From assembly GCA_050015575.1 (NCBI GenBank), contig JBEKBD010000030.1, positions 1 to 25,368 of the forward strand: a DNA stretch of 25,368 nucleotides, given 5' to 3'. The notes below the pieces were generated by a model that did no database searches, had not been told where the DNA came from, and saw only the letters and a list, made by a program, of their open reading frames with translations. Made by a program: the position numbers and the translations under genes. Source of the stretch: Roseiarcus sp050015575. Lineage in GTDB: Bacteria > Pseudomonadota > Alphaproteobacteria > Rhizobiales > Beijerinckiaceae. Of the stretch, positions 17,032 to 24,257 are shown piece after piece (within the stretch, counting starts at the first letter, position 1; each line of letters starts with the position of its first letter).

Positions 17032-17801
17032 CAGCTCATCCAATTTCCGCCGTCGACGTTGAGCGTCTGGGCGACGATATAGTCGGAATCGTGCGAGGCG
17101 AGGAACACGGCGGCGCCGCGGAAGTCGTCCGGCGTTCCCATCCGTCCCAAGGGCACGGCGACGCCGACCTGGCGCTTCTTCTCTCCGAGCGGCAGGCGCT
17201 CGTATTTGGCGAACAGCGCGTCGACCTGATCCCACATCGGGGTGTCGACGACGCCGGGCGCGATCCCGTTGACGTTGACGCCGTACTTGATCAGGTCGAG
17301 CCCGGCGGACTGCGTCAGGCTGATGACCGCCGCCTTGGACGCGCAATAGACGGCGACCAGCGCTTCGCCGCGCCGGCCCGCTTGCGACGCCATATTGACG
17401 ATCTTCCCGCCGCGACCCTGCTTCACCATCTGCGCCGCCGCCGCCTGAAGCGTAAAGAACAGCCCCTTCGTATTGACGGCGAAAATCCTGTCGAAGCACG
17501 CCTCGGAAACTTCCAGGACCGGCCCCATGTCGAACACGCCGGCGTTGTTGAACAAAATGTCGACGCCGCCGAATTTGGCGACCGTCGTCGAAATCAGCGA
17601 CGCAATGGATTTGGAGTCGCGGACGTCGAGTTTGACCGCGAGCGCGTTGGCGCCGAGTTCCGCGGCAAGCTTCTGCGCATTCGCGATCTCGATGTCCGCG
17701 ATGACGACGCTGGCGCCCTCGGCGCGATAAGCGCGAACGATCGCTTCGCCGATGCCTCGTGCGCCGCCCGTGACGATCGCGACCTTGTCTTTCAGTTTCA
17801 T
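17031..17801 (-). CDS. smoS: SDR polyol dehydrogenase, SmoS/PolS type (sorbitol/galactitol 2-dehydrogenase)
   Basis: This 256-residue classical SDR oxidises a hexitol at C2 to a ketohexose using NAD. It shows TGGARGIG (11-18), acidic D36 after the second strand (VIADI) that favours NAD, NNAG (85-88), S139 in NMASQAG, and Y152-x3-K156 in YCASKAA. Long stretches follow the Rhodobacter/Sinorhizobium sorbitol dehydrogenase pattern as I remember it: QAGRRGEALVAVYC, SLTQSAGLDLI, GEKKRQVGVAVPLGRMG, and the C-terminus DYIVAQTLNVDGGNWMS. SmoS-type enzymes accept sorbitol and galactitol, giving fructose or tagatose. The ATG at 17801 has GAGGAG six bases upstream; the longer frame to 17969 is unsupported. 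It heads a coupled SDR-kinase-GatZ-FucU operon. The symbol reflects family resemblance and the physiological substrate is not proven. Confidence 0.92.
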   Translation of the reverse strand: MKLKDKVAIVTGGARGIGEAIVRAYRAEGASVVIADIEIANAQKLAAELGANALAVKLDVRDSKSIASLISTTVAKFGGVDILFNNAGVFDMGPVLEVSEACFDRIFAVNTKGLFFTLQAAAAQMVKQGRGGKIVNMASQAGRRGEALVAVYCASKAAVISLTQSAGLDLIKYGVNVNGIAPGVVDTPMWDQVDALFAKYERLPLGEKKRQVGVAVPLGRMGTPDDFRGAAVFLASHDSDYIVAQTLNVDGGNWMS

Positions 17802-17832
17802 GCGTTGCTCCTCGTGTTGCCGCCCTGGTGGT

Positions 17833-18042
17833 TCAGGCGACGATTTCGTCTGCTGTGACGCGACCGACGCGCGCATCGGCGCTTGATCGAACCCATCGAC
17901 GAGGGGCGACCTCGACGACCGCGAAGGCCGCGTGCGCGACGATCTCGTCGGCGTCGTTCGCGGCCGCAATCGTCAAGGTCTCAACGGATGCGCCCCCGAC
18001 CGCCGCGGCGCGCGCCGCAGCCCAAACGCATGCCTCGCCCAT
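17833..18042 (-). CDS. hypothetical 69-residue protein or gene remnant upstream of the dehydrogenase
   Basis: I do not recognise this frame. It starts at an ATG (18042) placed exactly as the binding-protein ATG is in the other copy of the control region, two bases after the leader ORF stop (TGACGATG), with GAGGCGG upstream. It ends 31 bp before the dehydrogenase. The product is Ala/Val-rich (WAAARAAAVGG, then TIAAANDADEIVAHAAFAVVEV) without a signal peptide or known motif. It shows no similarity by eye to the binding protein. It may be a small protein, the remains of a deleted first gene, or chance. Confidence 0.3.
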   Translation of the reverse strand: MGEACVWAAARAAAVGGASVETLTIAAANDADEIVAHAAFAVVEVAPRRWVRSSADARVGRVTADEIVA

Positions 18043-18044
18043 CG

Positions 18045-18236
18045 TCAACCGCCTCGATTTGCGCCCTGGCGACTGTCCTCGGGCGCTTCTTCGACTGCGC
18101 CCGCCTGCGCGGACAATTGGGAGTTCGTTGGCGCTGCGGTCCGCGGCCGCTTGCCGGCGCCGCGCCGCGCCGGCGATTTCGCCATGAATGGGGTTCGCGT
18201 CAGATTTCTCCGCCGTGGGCGGTCAGGGGAATTCAA
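18045..18236 (-). CDS. 63-codon conserved leader ORF, copy B
   Basis: This is the counterpart of the frame at 12588-12779, with the same TTG start, the same length, a conserved internal ATG (18185) and a TGA two bases before the next ATG. The N-terminal half is Arg-rich (RPRRRNLTRTPFMAKSPARR). The C-terminal half keeps APTNSQLSAQAGAVEEAP before diverging over the last dozen codons. No known family. Conservation between copies in one genome could reflect recent duplication alone, so coding status is open. Confidence 0.35.
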   Translation of the reverse strand: MNSPDRPRRRNLTRTPFMAKSPARRGAGKRPRTAAPTNSQLSAQAGAVEEAPEDSRQGANRGG

Positions 18237-18531
18237 CGTGACGGCTCAGCGCCCTTGGGGACCCGAAAACGCGCTCGGGGCTTGCGGCCGCACGACCGGG
18301 GAGGCGGCGGCAATTCCTTCGAAGACCCTCATTCGACTTGCTCCTCGAGATCCCACTCGGACGGCGCTTCGTTCTGGTCGATTCTCGCCCCAGCAGAGCG
18401 CTGAAAAGCCAAGAGTTCACCGCACGCCCCCCGAACGACTTGGAGCCAAAGCAGGATCGACGCGGACTCGAAGCCGGTCCAATTTTCCTCTTTGAACGCC
18501 CTGCCCGGGCCGCGCTCGCCCGTTGAAGGGA

Positions 18532-18588
18532 ATTGACACGGAACGCACGACGCAGTCAATACGTGTGTCGAGAAAACAATAGACGTAT
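18532..18588. promoter_or_regulatory. 57-bp nested inverted-repeat element, copy B (putative operator/promoter)
   Basis: ATTGAC-N17-GTCAAT (18532-18560) and ATACGT-N18-ACGTAT (18559-18588) repeat the architecture of copy A with the same spacings. It lies 146 bp before the GTG of the LacI-type regulator and about 490 bp before the first ATG of the leftward operon. It could serve autoregulation of the regulator, control of the operon, or both. Confidence 0.6.
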
Positions 18589-18734
18589 GTCGATTTTGGA
18601 AACGCCGCGCCTGCGCGCGGGCGACTCGCGGCGAATTCGGGACCGCACTGGACGCGTTGCCGTGCGCTGTCGTATTCGTGGCCGCATGGACATCGCGAGT
18701 CTGCGCTGGGCGGATTGTCGAGGAGGAGTCGGGA

Positions 18735-19796
18735 GTGAGGCTCAACATCGAAAAGAAACGGGGCGAGAAACCGGCGCCTAAGATCAAAACAATGGAGGAG
18801 TTTTCCGCCGCCAGTGGAATCTCTCGCGCGACCGTCTCGAAATACTTTAACGATCCCGACAGCGTGCGGCCAGCCACCCGCGAGCGAATCGAAAAAGCAT
18901 TGAAGACTTTGCGCTATCGACCAAATCTGTTCGCGGTCAATTTCAATCGAAAGAATCCAAAGACCCTGGGAATGATTGTGCCGTCTTTGACGGACCCATT
19001 TTTCGCCGGCCTCGTCGAACGGGTTGAGCTCCGCGCCATGCAGGACGGCTTTTGGACGATTTTGCTGTCGTCACACGGCGAACGCGCGATGGAGGCGCGC
19101 GCCATCCAAACGATCATGTCCTTGCGCGTCGCGGGCGCGATCGTGGCGCCCCTGGGGAGGTCCTCGGACCTCGAGCTTCTCAGGGAGTTGAGCGGCTCTT
19201 TGCCCTTGGTGATGCTCGACGCGAGAGTCGAGCTTCCCACCGCCTTCGTCGGAACCGACAATTTTCAGAGCATCGCCTTGATGGTCGACTATCTCCATCG
19301 CTCCGGCGAACCCCCTTGCTATTTCGATATGCCCAGCGTCAATCGCAATGCGCAGGACCGAAAACTCGCGTACATCCAGGCGATGGAGAAAGCGGGGTCC
19401 GAGCCGGTCATCATTCCCGCTCCGAGCCAAAGCTGGGAGTTTGAAGCCGCGGGCTTCGAACAGGCGACCACCTACTTTTCGATGAAAGCGTTGCCGAGCC
19501 GAACGATACTTTGCGCCAACGACCGAACGGCGTTTGGCGTCATGGCGGCGGCGAACCATTGCGGATTGCGGGTGTCGCGCGCCGGCGGCCCCAACGAGAT
19601 CAGAGTGGCGGGACACGACGATCATCCTCTCAGTCGGTTCGCCAGCCCTCCGCTGACGACGCTTGCGCAAGACTATGTCGAAATGGCCAACCTCGCCGTC
19701 GATCTTCTCGCCGCCCGAGGCGGCCGCCCTGGAGCGAAGACGATTGGAAATATTCGCTTGCTGGAGGCGAAGCTGATTATGCGGGACACCGCGTGA
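18735..19796 (+). CDS. LacI family transcriptional regulator
   Basis: This 353-residue regulator has a LacI-type DNA-binding head at about 18-65: TMEEFSAASGISRATVSKYFND then TRERIEKALKTLRYRPN, including the hinge helix. A periplasmic-binding-protein-like sensor domain follows (LGMIVPSLTDPFFAGLVERVE, TILLSSHGE, GTDNFQSIALMVDYL, RTILCANDRTAFGVMAAAN, VAGHDDHPLSRFASPPLTTLAQD). It should bind a sugar or polyol effector and release or bind operators of the adjacent operons. The start is a GTG at 18735 with GGAGG about 8-10 bases upstream. Starting at the first internal ATG (18792) would cut into the first helix. There is an 18-residue Lys-rich N-terminal extension. Its own upstream region holds copy B of the 57-bp element, which suggests autoregulation and control of both operons. 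Confidence 0.92.
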   Translation: MRLNIEKKRGEKPAPKIKTMEEFSAASGISRATVSKYFNDPDSVRPATRERIEKALKTLRYRPNLFAVNFNRKNPKTLGMIVPSLTDPFFAGLVERVELRAMQDGFWTILLSSHGERAMEARAIQTIMSLRVAGAIVAPLGRSSDLELLRELSGSLPLVMLDARVELPTAFVGTDNFQSIALMVDYLHRSGEPPCYFDMPSVNRNAQDRKLAYIQAMEKAGSEPVIIPAPSQSWEFEAAGFEQATTYFSMKALPSRTILCANDRTAFGVMAAANHCGLRVSRAGGPNEIRVAGHDDHPLSRFASPPLTTLAQDYVEMANLAVDLLAARGGRPGAKTIGNIRLLEAKLIMRDTA

Positions 19797-19950
19797 GCGA
19801 GATCGGCGACTTGCTCGACTTCGCCCATTCTTGCGCGCCGGCCTCGGACCGCGGCCCAAGCGATTGACGCTTGCGCGACGACCTGCACGGCCGGTTCGAC
19901 AGGCGACGCCGTGCGTCCGAGGCGGTCGAACGGCGCGGCCGCGCTCGCCG

Positions 19951-20319
19951 CTAGGCCGCCTGCGGCGCGGCGCCGAAGCGATTGTCTCCCGCCGCGCCTC
20001 GCAGGCAGAACCAGACCAGCAGCGCAATGCCGCCGATCAGCGGGATGACTGCGACGAGCAACCACCAGCCGGAGCGATCGGTGTCGTGCAGCCGCCTGAC
20101 GGCGACGGCGACGGTCGGGACGACGAGAGCGAGCGCGACGATCGCCTGAACAACGGGAACGCCGATGACGTCGCCGATGACGTTCTTGTCGACGATCGAG
20201 GCGAGGATGCTGGCCAAAGCGTTGAACAGCGCGAACCACCAATATTCCGGTCGCGCCGCGCGGCCGTGAAAGTCGGCGTATTTCGACAAACAAGCGGCAA
20301 TCGCTTGTCGAAAACCCAT
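19951..20319 (-). CDS. DUF805 family membrane protein
   Basis: The 122-residue protein has the DUF805 layout: an N-terminal amphipathic stretch (ACLSKYADFHGRAARPEYWWFALFNAL) with the conserved RAxRxEYWWF motif, then about four membrane segments. The conserved RRLHDTDRSGWWLLVAVIPLIGGIALLVWFCLRG lies in the C-terminal half. It ends in a short NRFGAAPQAA tail. It resides in the inner membrane; its biochemical role is unknown, as for the whole family. The ATG at 20319 has GGGAGGCGG upstream. It is convergent with the LacI-type gene across 154 bp holding a small CAAGCG/CGCTTG hairpin (19857-19873). It appears unrelated to the polyol cluster. Confidence 0.88.
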   Translation of the reverse strand: MGFRQAIAACLSKYADFHGRAARPEYWWFALFNALASILASIVDKNVIGDVIGVPVVQAIVALALVVPTVAVAVRRLHDTDRSGWWLLVAVIPLIGGIALLVWFCLRGAAGDNRFGAAPQAA

Positions 20320-20374
20320 GTCCGCCTCCCGCAGCCCGCGCCGCCGCCAAAGAGCCGACAAAGCCTGCGCCGTC

Positions 20375-20398
20375 AAGGGCGCGCCTAGGGCGCGCCTT
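20375..20398 (-). terminator. strong GC palindrome over the panE stop codon
   Basis: On the minus strand AAGGCGCGCCC and GGGCGCGCCCTT pair almost completely, with the TAG stop at the centre and one bulged base. No T run follows, so this may slow or end transcription weakly or affect mRNA stability. Confidence 0.3.
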
Positions 20399-21338
20399 GC
20401 GGGCCGGCGGCAAGCTCGCGCGCGCGCCGCGCCTCGTAGGCGCGCAAATGGGCGCAAGCGATGCGCAGCAGCGGGGCGCGCTCGCCGCCGGCGGGCCCGG
20501 CGCGGCGCAAGAGGTCGGCGAGAATATGGTCGGCTTCCACGGGGGCGCCGCGTTCGACGTCGCGCAGCATCGAGGCCATCAGCGACGAACCGGGCGCGGC
20601 GAATAGGCCGCGGATCTGGGCGAGGAACTCCGGGCGGGGCGGGAATCCCTGGCGCGCGGCGATGTCGGCGCACTCGTCGAGCAGCGCCGTCGCCCAATCG
20701 GCCGCGCCCGCCGCGACGATGTCGCCGAACGGAGCGCGCATCAGGCAGTTGATGCCGGCCGCCGCGGCGATGAAAACCCACTTCTCCCACATCTCGGCCA
20801 CGATCGTCTCGCTGAGCCGCCCGTCGAACTTGGCGCCGGCGAAGGCGGCCGCGATGGCCTCCGCGCGGGCCGAGCGGGCGCCGTCCCGCTCGCCGAACCG
20901 CAGCGTGTGGAGGTCGTTGAAATGGATCACCCGTCCTTGCGCGTCGAGCGCCGTCGAGATCGAACACCAGCCGCCGAGCACGCGGCCGCGGCCGAAGCGC
21001 TTATCGAGCGCGTCGAGGTGGCGCATGCCGTTGAGCAGCGGCAGGATCGCGGTGGCCGGGCCGACCGCCGGAGCAAACGCGTCCATCGCGCCCTCGAGGT
21101 CATAGGCCTTGCAGCTCAGCACGACGACATCGAAGGGCGCCTTCAACCCGTCGGCGAGCGCGAGCGGCGGCTTGGCGATCGCCGCGTCGCCGAAGCGGCT
21201 GCGGATTGTCAACCCGGCGGCGGCGAGCGCCGCCGCGCGCCGCGGGCGCACCAGAAAGGTCGCGTCGCGGCCGGCCTCCAACAGCCGGCCGCCGAAGTAG
21301 CCGCCGATCGCGCCGGCGCCGACAACGAGGAAGCGCAT
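20385..21338 (-). CDS. panE: 2-dehydropantoate 2-reductase (PanE/ApbA family)
   Basis: The 317-residue protein is predicted to reduce 2-dehydropantoate to pantoate with NADPH in pantothenate and CoA synthesis. The N-terminus carries the family Rossmann motif MRFLVVGAGAIGGYFGGRL, then FLVRPRRAAAL. It continues with VVVLSCKAYDLEGAM (catalytic-region Lys), LLNGMRHLDAL (conserved Asn), the EMWEKWVFIAAAAGINCLMRAPFGDI segment with its KW-x-N pattern, and SLMASMLRDVERGAPVEADHI (Ser and Glu of the substrate site). An upstream ATG (21356) is in frame, but GGAG sits six bases before the ATG at 21338, where the Rossmann strand begins, so that start is chosen. Paralogues of this family act on other ketoacids, so the substrate is probable rather than certain. 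Confidence 0.87.
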   Translation of the reverse strand: MRFLVVGAGAIGGYFGGRLLEAGRDATFLVRPRRAAALAAAGLTIRSRFGDAAIAKPPLALADGLKAPFDVVVLSCKAYDLEGAMDAFAPAVGPATAILPLLNGMRHLDALDKRFGRGRVLGGWCSISTALDAQGRVIHFNDLHTLRFGERDGARSARAEAIAAAFAGAKFDGRLSETIVAEMWEKWVFIAAAAGINCLMRAPFGDIVAAGAADWATALLDECADIAARQGFPPRPEFLAQIRGLFAAPGSSLMASMLRDVERGAPVEADHILADLLRRAGPAGGERAPLLRIACAHLRAYEARRARELAAGPQGAP

Positions 21339-21569
21339 GGTCGTCTCCGTGTTCATGGCCCGACCGCGACCGCCGCGAGAAGCCGGGCGAAACGCCTGTT
21401 TTTAGGCCTCGGGTCCGCGATGGCGCAACGCTCGGGCGCCGGCGCGGCCTCGGGGCCATTCGTCGCAGCCCCTAGGCCTCGCTCCGGCGTCTTGCTATGG
21501 GAGACGCGTCGTCCAGGGCGCTTCGGCCGCCGGTCGCCGGCCCTCGCCGTCTAAGCCGCGGACTCCGCC

Positions 21570-22811
21570 ATGAACGCTGTCGAGCTTCGCGCCACGATCT
21601 GCTTGGCGGGCGTGTTCGCCGCGCGGTTGCTCGGGCTGTTCATGGTCTATCCCATTTTCGCCCATTATGCCCGGGCGCTTCCCGGGGCGAGCCCGCAAAT
21701 GATCGGCTTGGCGCTCGGCGCCTATGGGCTGACTCAAGCGCTGCTGCAAGTCCCGCTGGGCATGCTGTCCGATCGCTTCGGCCGCAAGACGGTGATCGCG
21801 ATCGGGCTGGCGGTGTTCGGCCTGGGCAGCGTCGTCGCCGCGCTGGCGACCACGATCGAGGGCGTGCTGCTGGGGCGCGTGCTGCAAGGCGCCGGAGCGG
21901 TGGGCTCGTCGATCCTGGCGATGGTCGCCGACCTGACCCGCGACGAGGTGCGCACCCGCGCGATGGCGGTGGTCGGGGCGACCATCGGCGTGTCGTTCAG
22001 CCTGGCGGTGCTGATCGGTCCGCCGATCGCCGCCGTGGCGGGCCTCGCCGGCATCTTCTGGATCATCGCCGGGCTGGCGCTGGCCGGAATCGCCATCACG
22101 CTCGGCCTGACGCCGACGCCGACGCGGTCGCCGGCGCGCGGGCCGGCCTGGTCGAGTTTCTTGCGCGTGCTCGGCGACCGCGAGCTGTTGCGGCTCGATC
22201 TGGCGGTGTTCACGCTGCACGCGGTGCTCACCGCCAGCTTCCTCGTCGTCCCCGCCGTCCTGTCGCAGGCGCTCGGGCTCGACAACGCCAGTCAATGGAA
22301 ATTCTATCTGCCGATGCTGATCGCCGCGATGGCGCTGATGGTTCCCGCGATCGTCGTCGCCGAAACGCGCGGACGGATGAAAGAGGCGTTCATCGCCGCC
22401 ATCGCGACGATCGCGGCGAGCCTGATATTGCTGGCGACGCTCGGCGCCGGCGCGCTCGCGACGACGGTCGCGCTGACGACGTTCTTCACCGCCTTCAACG
22501 TCATGGAGGCGATGCTGCCGTCGCTGGTCACCAAGTTCGCTCCCGCCGAGGCCAAGGGCGCGGCGACCGGCGTCTATTCGACCGCGCAGTTCCTCGGCAT
22601 TTTCTCCGGCGGCGCCGGCGGCGGCGCGATGCTGGCGGCGGGCGGCGCGACCGGCGTCCTCGCCTTCGCGATCGCGCTGACGTTCATCTGGCTGGCGGTC
22701 GCGCTCGCGATGCGCCGGCCGGCGCCCCGAGAGGCCCGCGCGGCGGCGGGGAAGGCTGGCGGCGCCGGGAAAATGGCGGCCGATCCGCGCCGCGCCGGCA
22801 AGCGGAAGTGA
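21570..22811 (+). CDS. MFS transporter, YajR-like
   Basis: This 413-residue protein has twelve membrane segments by eye and belongs to the major facilitator superfamily. The phrases RLLGLFMVYPIFAHY, GLALGAYGLTQALLQVPLGMLSDRFGRK (motif A), LGRVLQGAGAVGSSILAMVADLTRDEVRTRAMA, FNVMEAMLPSLVTKFAPAEAKGAATGVYSTAQFLGIF follow the E. coli YajR pattern as I recall it. YajR carries a C-terminal YAM domain. Here the protein instead ends in a short Ala/Arg/Lys-rich cytoplasmic tail, so it is the core without that domain. The substrate is unknown; a drug or metabolite proton antiporter is likely. The ATG at 21570 lacks a strong ribosome binding site. It is divergent from panE across 231 bp in which I see no clear promoter. 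Confidence 0.88.
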   Translation: MNAVELRATICLAGVFAARLLGLFMVYPIFAHYARALPGASPQMIGLALGAYGLTQALLQVPLGMLSDRFGRKTVIAIGLAVFGLGSVVAALATTIEGVLLGRVLQGAGAVGSSILAMVADLTRDEVRTRAMAVVGATIGVSFSLAVLIGPPIAAVAGLAGIFWIIAGLALAGIAITLGLTPTPTRSPARGPAWSSFLRVLGDRELLRLDLAVFTLHAVLTASFLVVPAVLSQALGLDNASQWKFYLPMLIAAMALMVPAIVVAETRGRMKEAFIAAIATIAASLILLATLGAGALATTVALTTFFTAFNVMEAMLPSLVTKFAPAEAKGAATGVYSTAQFLGIFSGGAGGGAMLAAGGATGVLAFAIALTFIWLAVALAMRRPAPREARAAAGKAGGAGKMAADPRRAGKRK

Positions 22812-22842
22812 CGAGGCCGTGCTCGACCGCCGCGCCAAGCCG

Positions 22843-23571
22843 CTACGGCGGAATGTTCGCGGGCGGAATCGGGGGAGCGTCGGTGGGGAAGTAGCGGCGG
22901 GCGGGCGGATTGCGCGGGACGGGCGCGGCGGAGGGCGTCGGCGTAGCGGGCGGGGCGGCGGGGCCCGCCGCGCCGCCGATGCCGAGCGGGCTGGCTTCGA
23001 TGATCGCCGGGCCGGACTTGAGCTTGCGCTTCTTGGCCGCCGCCGCCGCGGCGGCCTTGGCGTCGGGCGGCGTCGCGGTCAGGTCCGCGTCGGGCGGCTC
23101 GGGCGAGGGCGCGTCGACGACTTCGGGCGTCTCGTGGATGATCTGCGTGCCGCCCTTACAGTCGGTCAGCCAGATGTCGTAGACGGGATGCTCGATGCCG
23201 TGCATTCCCGGGCTGTCGGCGAACATCCAGCCGGTGAAGATGCGGTGAAGGGTCTTGTTCTCCGCGACCTCGTCGACTTCGGCGAAGACGTCGGTCTGCG
23301 GCGCTTCGGTGGGCGGGCGCGAGTAGCACACCCGCGGCGTGATCTGCAGCGATCCGAACTGCACCGTCTCGTCGATCGCCGCTTCGAAGGCGATGATCCG
23401 GCCGGTGATCTTGTCGAGCCCGGCGAAGACCGCGGTCGGATGCTTGATCTTGTCGGCCGAGGCGGGGCCGACGGCGACGAGGAGCCCCGCGCCCGCGAGG
23501 GCGGCGATCAGCCAGTTGCGTCCGTTCATCGTCGGATTCGGGGCCGCCGCATGGAATCCCGCGCGCTCCAT
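22843..23571 (-). CDS. DUF2155 secreted protein with Pro/Ala-rich tail
   Basis: A signal peptide (NWLIAALAGAGLLVAVGPASA) is followed by the DUF2155 domain: AVFAGLDKITGRIIAFEAAIDETVQFGSL, then RVCYSRPPTEAPQTDVF and FTGWMFADSPGMHGIEHPVYDIWLTDC. Two Cys residues could form a disulfide. The last 80 or so residues are Ala/Pro-rich with a Lys block and look disordered. The protein should be periplasmic; its function is not known. Two starts are possible. ATG 23571 has GGGGGAG nine bases upstream and gives a longer N-region, while ATG 23529 gives a standard signal peptide but no clear ribosome binding site. I give the longer form. The gene follows the NDUFA12 gene by 51 bp, a pairing I recall as common in alphaproteobacteria. 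Confidence 0.86.
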   Translation of the reverse strand: MERAGFHAAAPNPTMNGRNWLIAALAGAGLLVAVGPASADKIKHPTAVFAGLDKITGRIIAFEAAIDETVQFGSLQITPRVCYSRPPTEAPQTDVFAEVDEVAENKTLHRIFTGWMFADSPGMHGIEHPVYDIWLTDCKGGTQIIHETPEVVDAPSPEPPDADLTATPPDAKAAAAAAAKKRKLKSGPAIIEASPLGIGGAAGPAAPPATPTPSAAPVPRNPPARRYFPTDAPPIPPANIPP

Positions 23572-23622
23572 TGGGTCGGCTCCCCCGTGACGACAAAGCA
23601 GGGCGAAATGAAGGCGGCGGCT

Positions 23623-24033
23623 TCAGCCTTCCGGCGTCCACGCCCGATAATCGCCGCTGGAAGCCTGGCGCGCGCCGCGCCGCAGCGTCGATCCCTTGGG
23701 GCGAATCGCCGCAGGCGTGCCGGTGGGATTGGCGATGGGCGGGCGCTCCCAGTCGCGCGCCCGGTAGGTCTCCTCGCTCGGGGGAACGTCGACGGTGTGA
23801 TGCAGCCAGCCGTTCCAGCCCGGCGTCGTCGTCGAGGCTTCGGAAACGCCGTCGTAGATGACCCAGCGCCGCTCGAAGCCGAGGCCCGGATCGATCGCGC
23901 CGCCGCGCGTGCGGTAATAGCGGTTGCCGAATTCGTCGCGGCCGACCAGCTCGCCGTGACGGAGCGTGTGCCAGAGCGTGTTGAGCGTCGCTCCGTTCCA
24001 CCAGGTGAACAATCTGAGCAAGAACAGCTTCAT
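23623..24033 (-). CDS. NADH:ubiquinone oxidoreductase subunit NDUFA12 family
   Basis: The 136-residue protein matches the bacterial form of the complex I accessory subunit NDUFA12 (B17.2), found in alphaproteobacteria and mitochondria. It shows LFTWWNGATLNTLWHTLRHGELVGRDEFGNRYYR near the N-terminus, then RRWVIYDGVSEASTTTPGWNGWLHHTVDVPP, and PANPTGTPAA-like IANPTGTPAA in the C-terminal half. It would sit on the cytoplasmic side of respiratory complex I and help stabilise the assembled enzyme. The ATG at 24033 is the family start. It is encoded with DUF2155 in a leftward pair and is divergent from nrdJ. Confidence 0.92.
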   Translation of the reverse strand: MKLFLLRLFTWWNGATLNTLWHTLRHGELVGRDEFGNRYYRTRGGAIDPGLGFERRWVIYDGVSEASTTTPGWNGWLHHTVDVPPSEETYRARDWERPPIANPTGTPAAIRPKGSTLRRGARQASSGDYRAWTPEG

Positions 24034-24209
24034 CGTTTCCGGCCGCCGGGGAAGGGTTTGGGCGGGGCGGACTATGGCGACGCCTGGGGGCCCTGTCCAG
24101 CGGCGGGGAAGAGCGGGGGATGGAAAAATATTCCGCTTGCCGCAGCGCGCCGACTCGGCGGATGCTGTCCGTCCGTCGGCGCCGTTAACGCGATCTTAAT
24201 CTTTGTTGT

Positions 24210-24257
24210 CCACCATATGTTGTGCTCAGGCTTGCGCCTGGGCACTATCCCTTGACG
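24210..24257. promoter_or_regulatory. candidate NrdR operator pair upstream of nrdJ
   Basis: Box 1 (24210-24225, centred on CCATATGTTGTG) matches the NrdR consensus acaCwAtATaTwGtgt at 12 of 16 positions by my count. A weaker box 2 (24242-24257, gCACTATcccTTGac) matches 9 of 16. Their 32-bp spacing equals about three helical turns, as expected for NrdR box pairs. Box 2 covers the -35 hexamer, so binding would block RNA polymerase. The rest of the NDUFA12-nrdJ gap upstream (24034-24209) shows nothing I can name. Confidence 0.5.

Larger units (their letters stand above)
18040..18665. repeat. duplicated control region, copy B
   Basis: This is the second copy of the region at 12596-13095, in the same orientation, lying between the leftward polyol operon and the rightward LacI-type gene. 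It carries roughly 120 extra bases between about 18370 and 18500 relative to copy A. The leader ORF, the 57-bp element and the flank beyond it are retained. Identity is moderate in the leader and very high in the element. Confidence 0.85.

Noticed and set aside
12596..18665. The duplicated control region as an insertion sequence or MITE
   Set aside because: I see no terminal inverted repeats, target duplications or transposase. Both copies keep the same position relative to a leftward start codon, which fits segmental duplication better.
20281..20313. TTTCGACAA/TTGTCGAAA and ACAAGCG/CGCTTGT inverted repeats
   Set aside because: They lie inside the first codons of the DUF805 gene and encode conserved residues. 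A hairpin over the early message is possible, but I cannot separate it from coding constraint.
21497..22894. Plus and minus frames of over 400 codons around the MFS gene
   Set aside because: Their products are Arg/Gly/Ala-rich with no membrane pattern, whereas the frame at 21570-22811 gives a full MFS protein.
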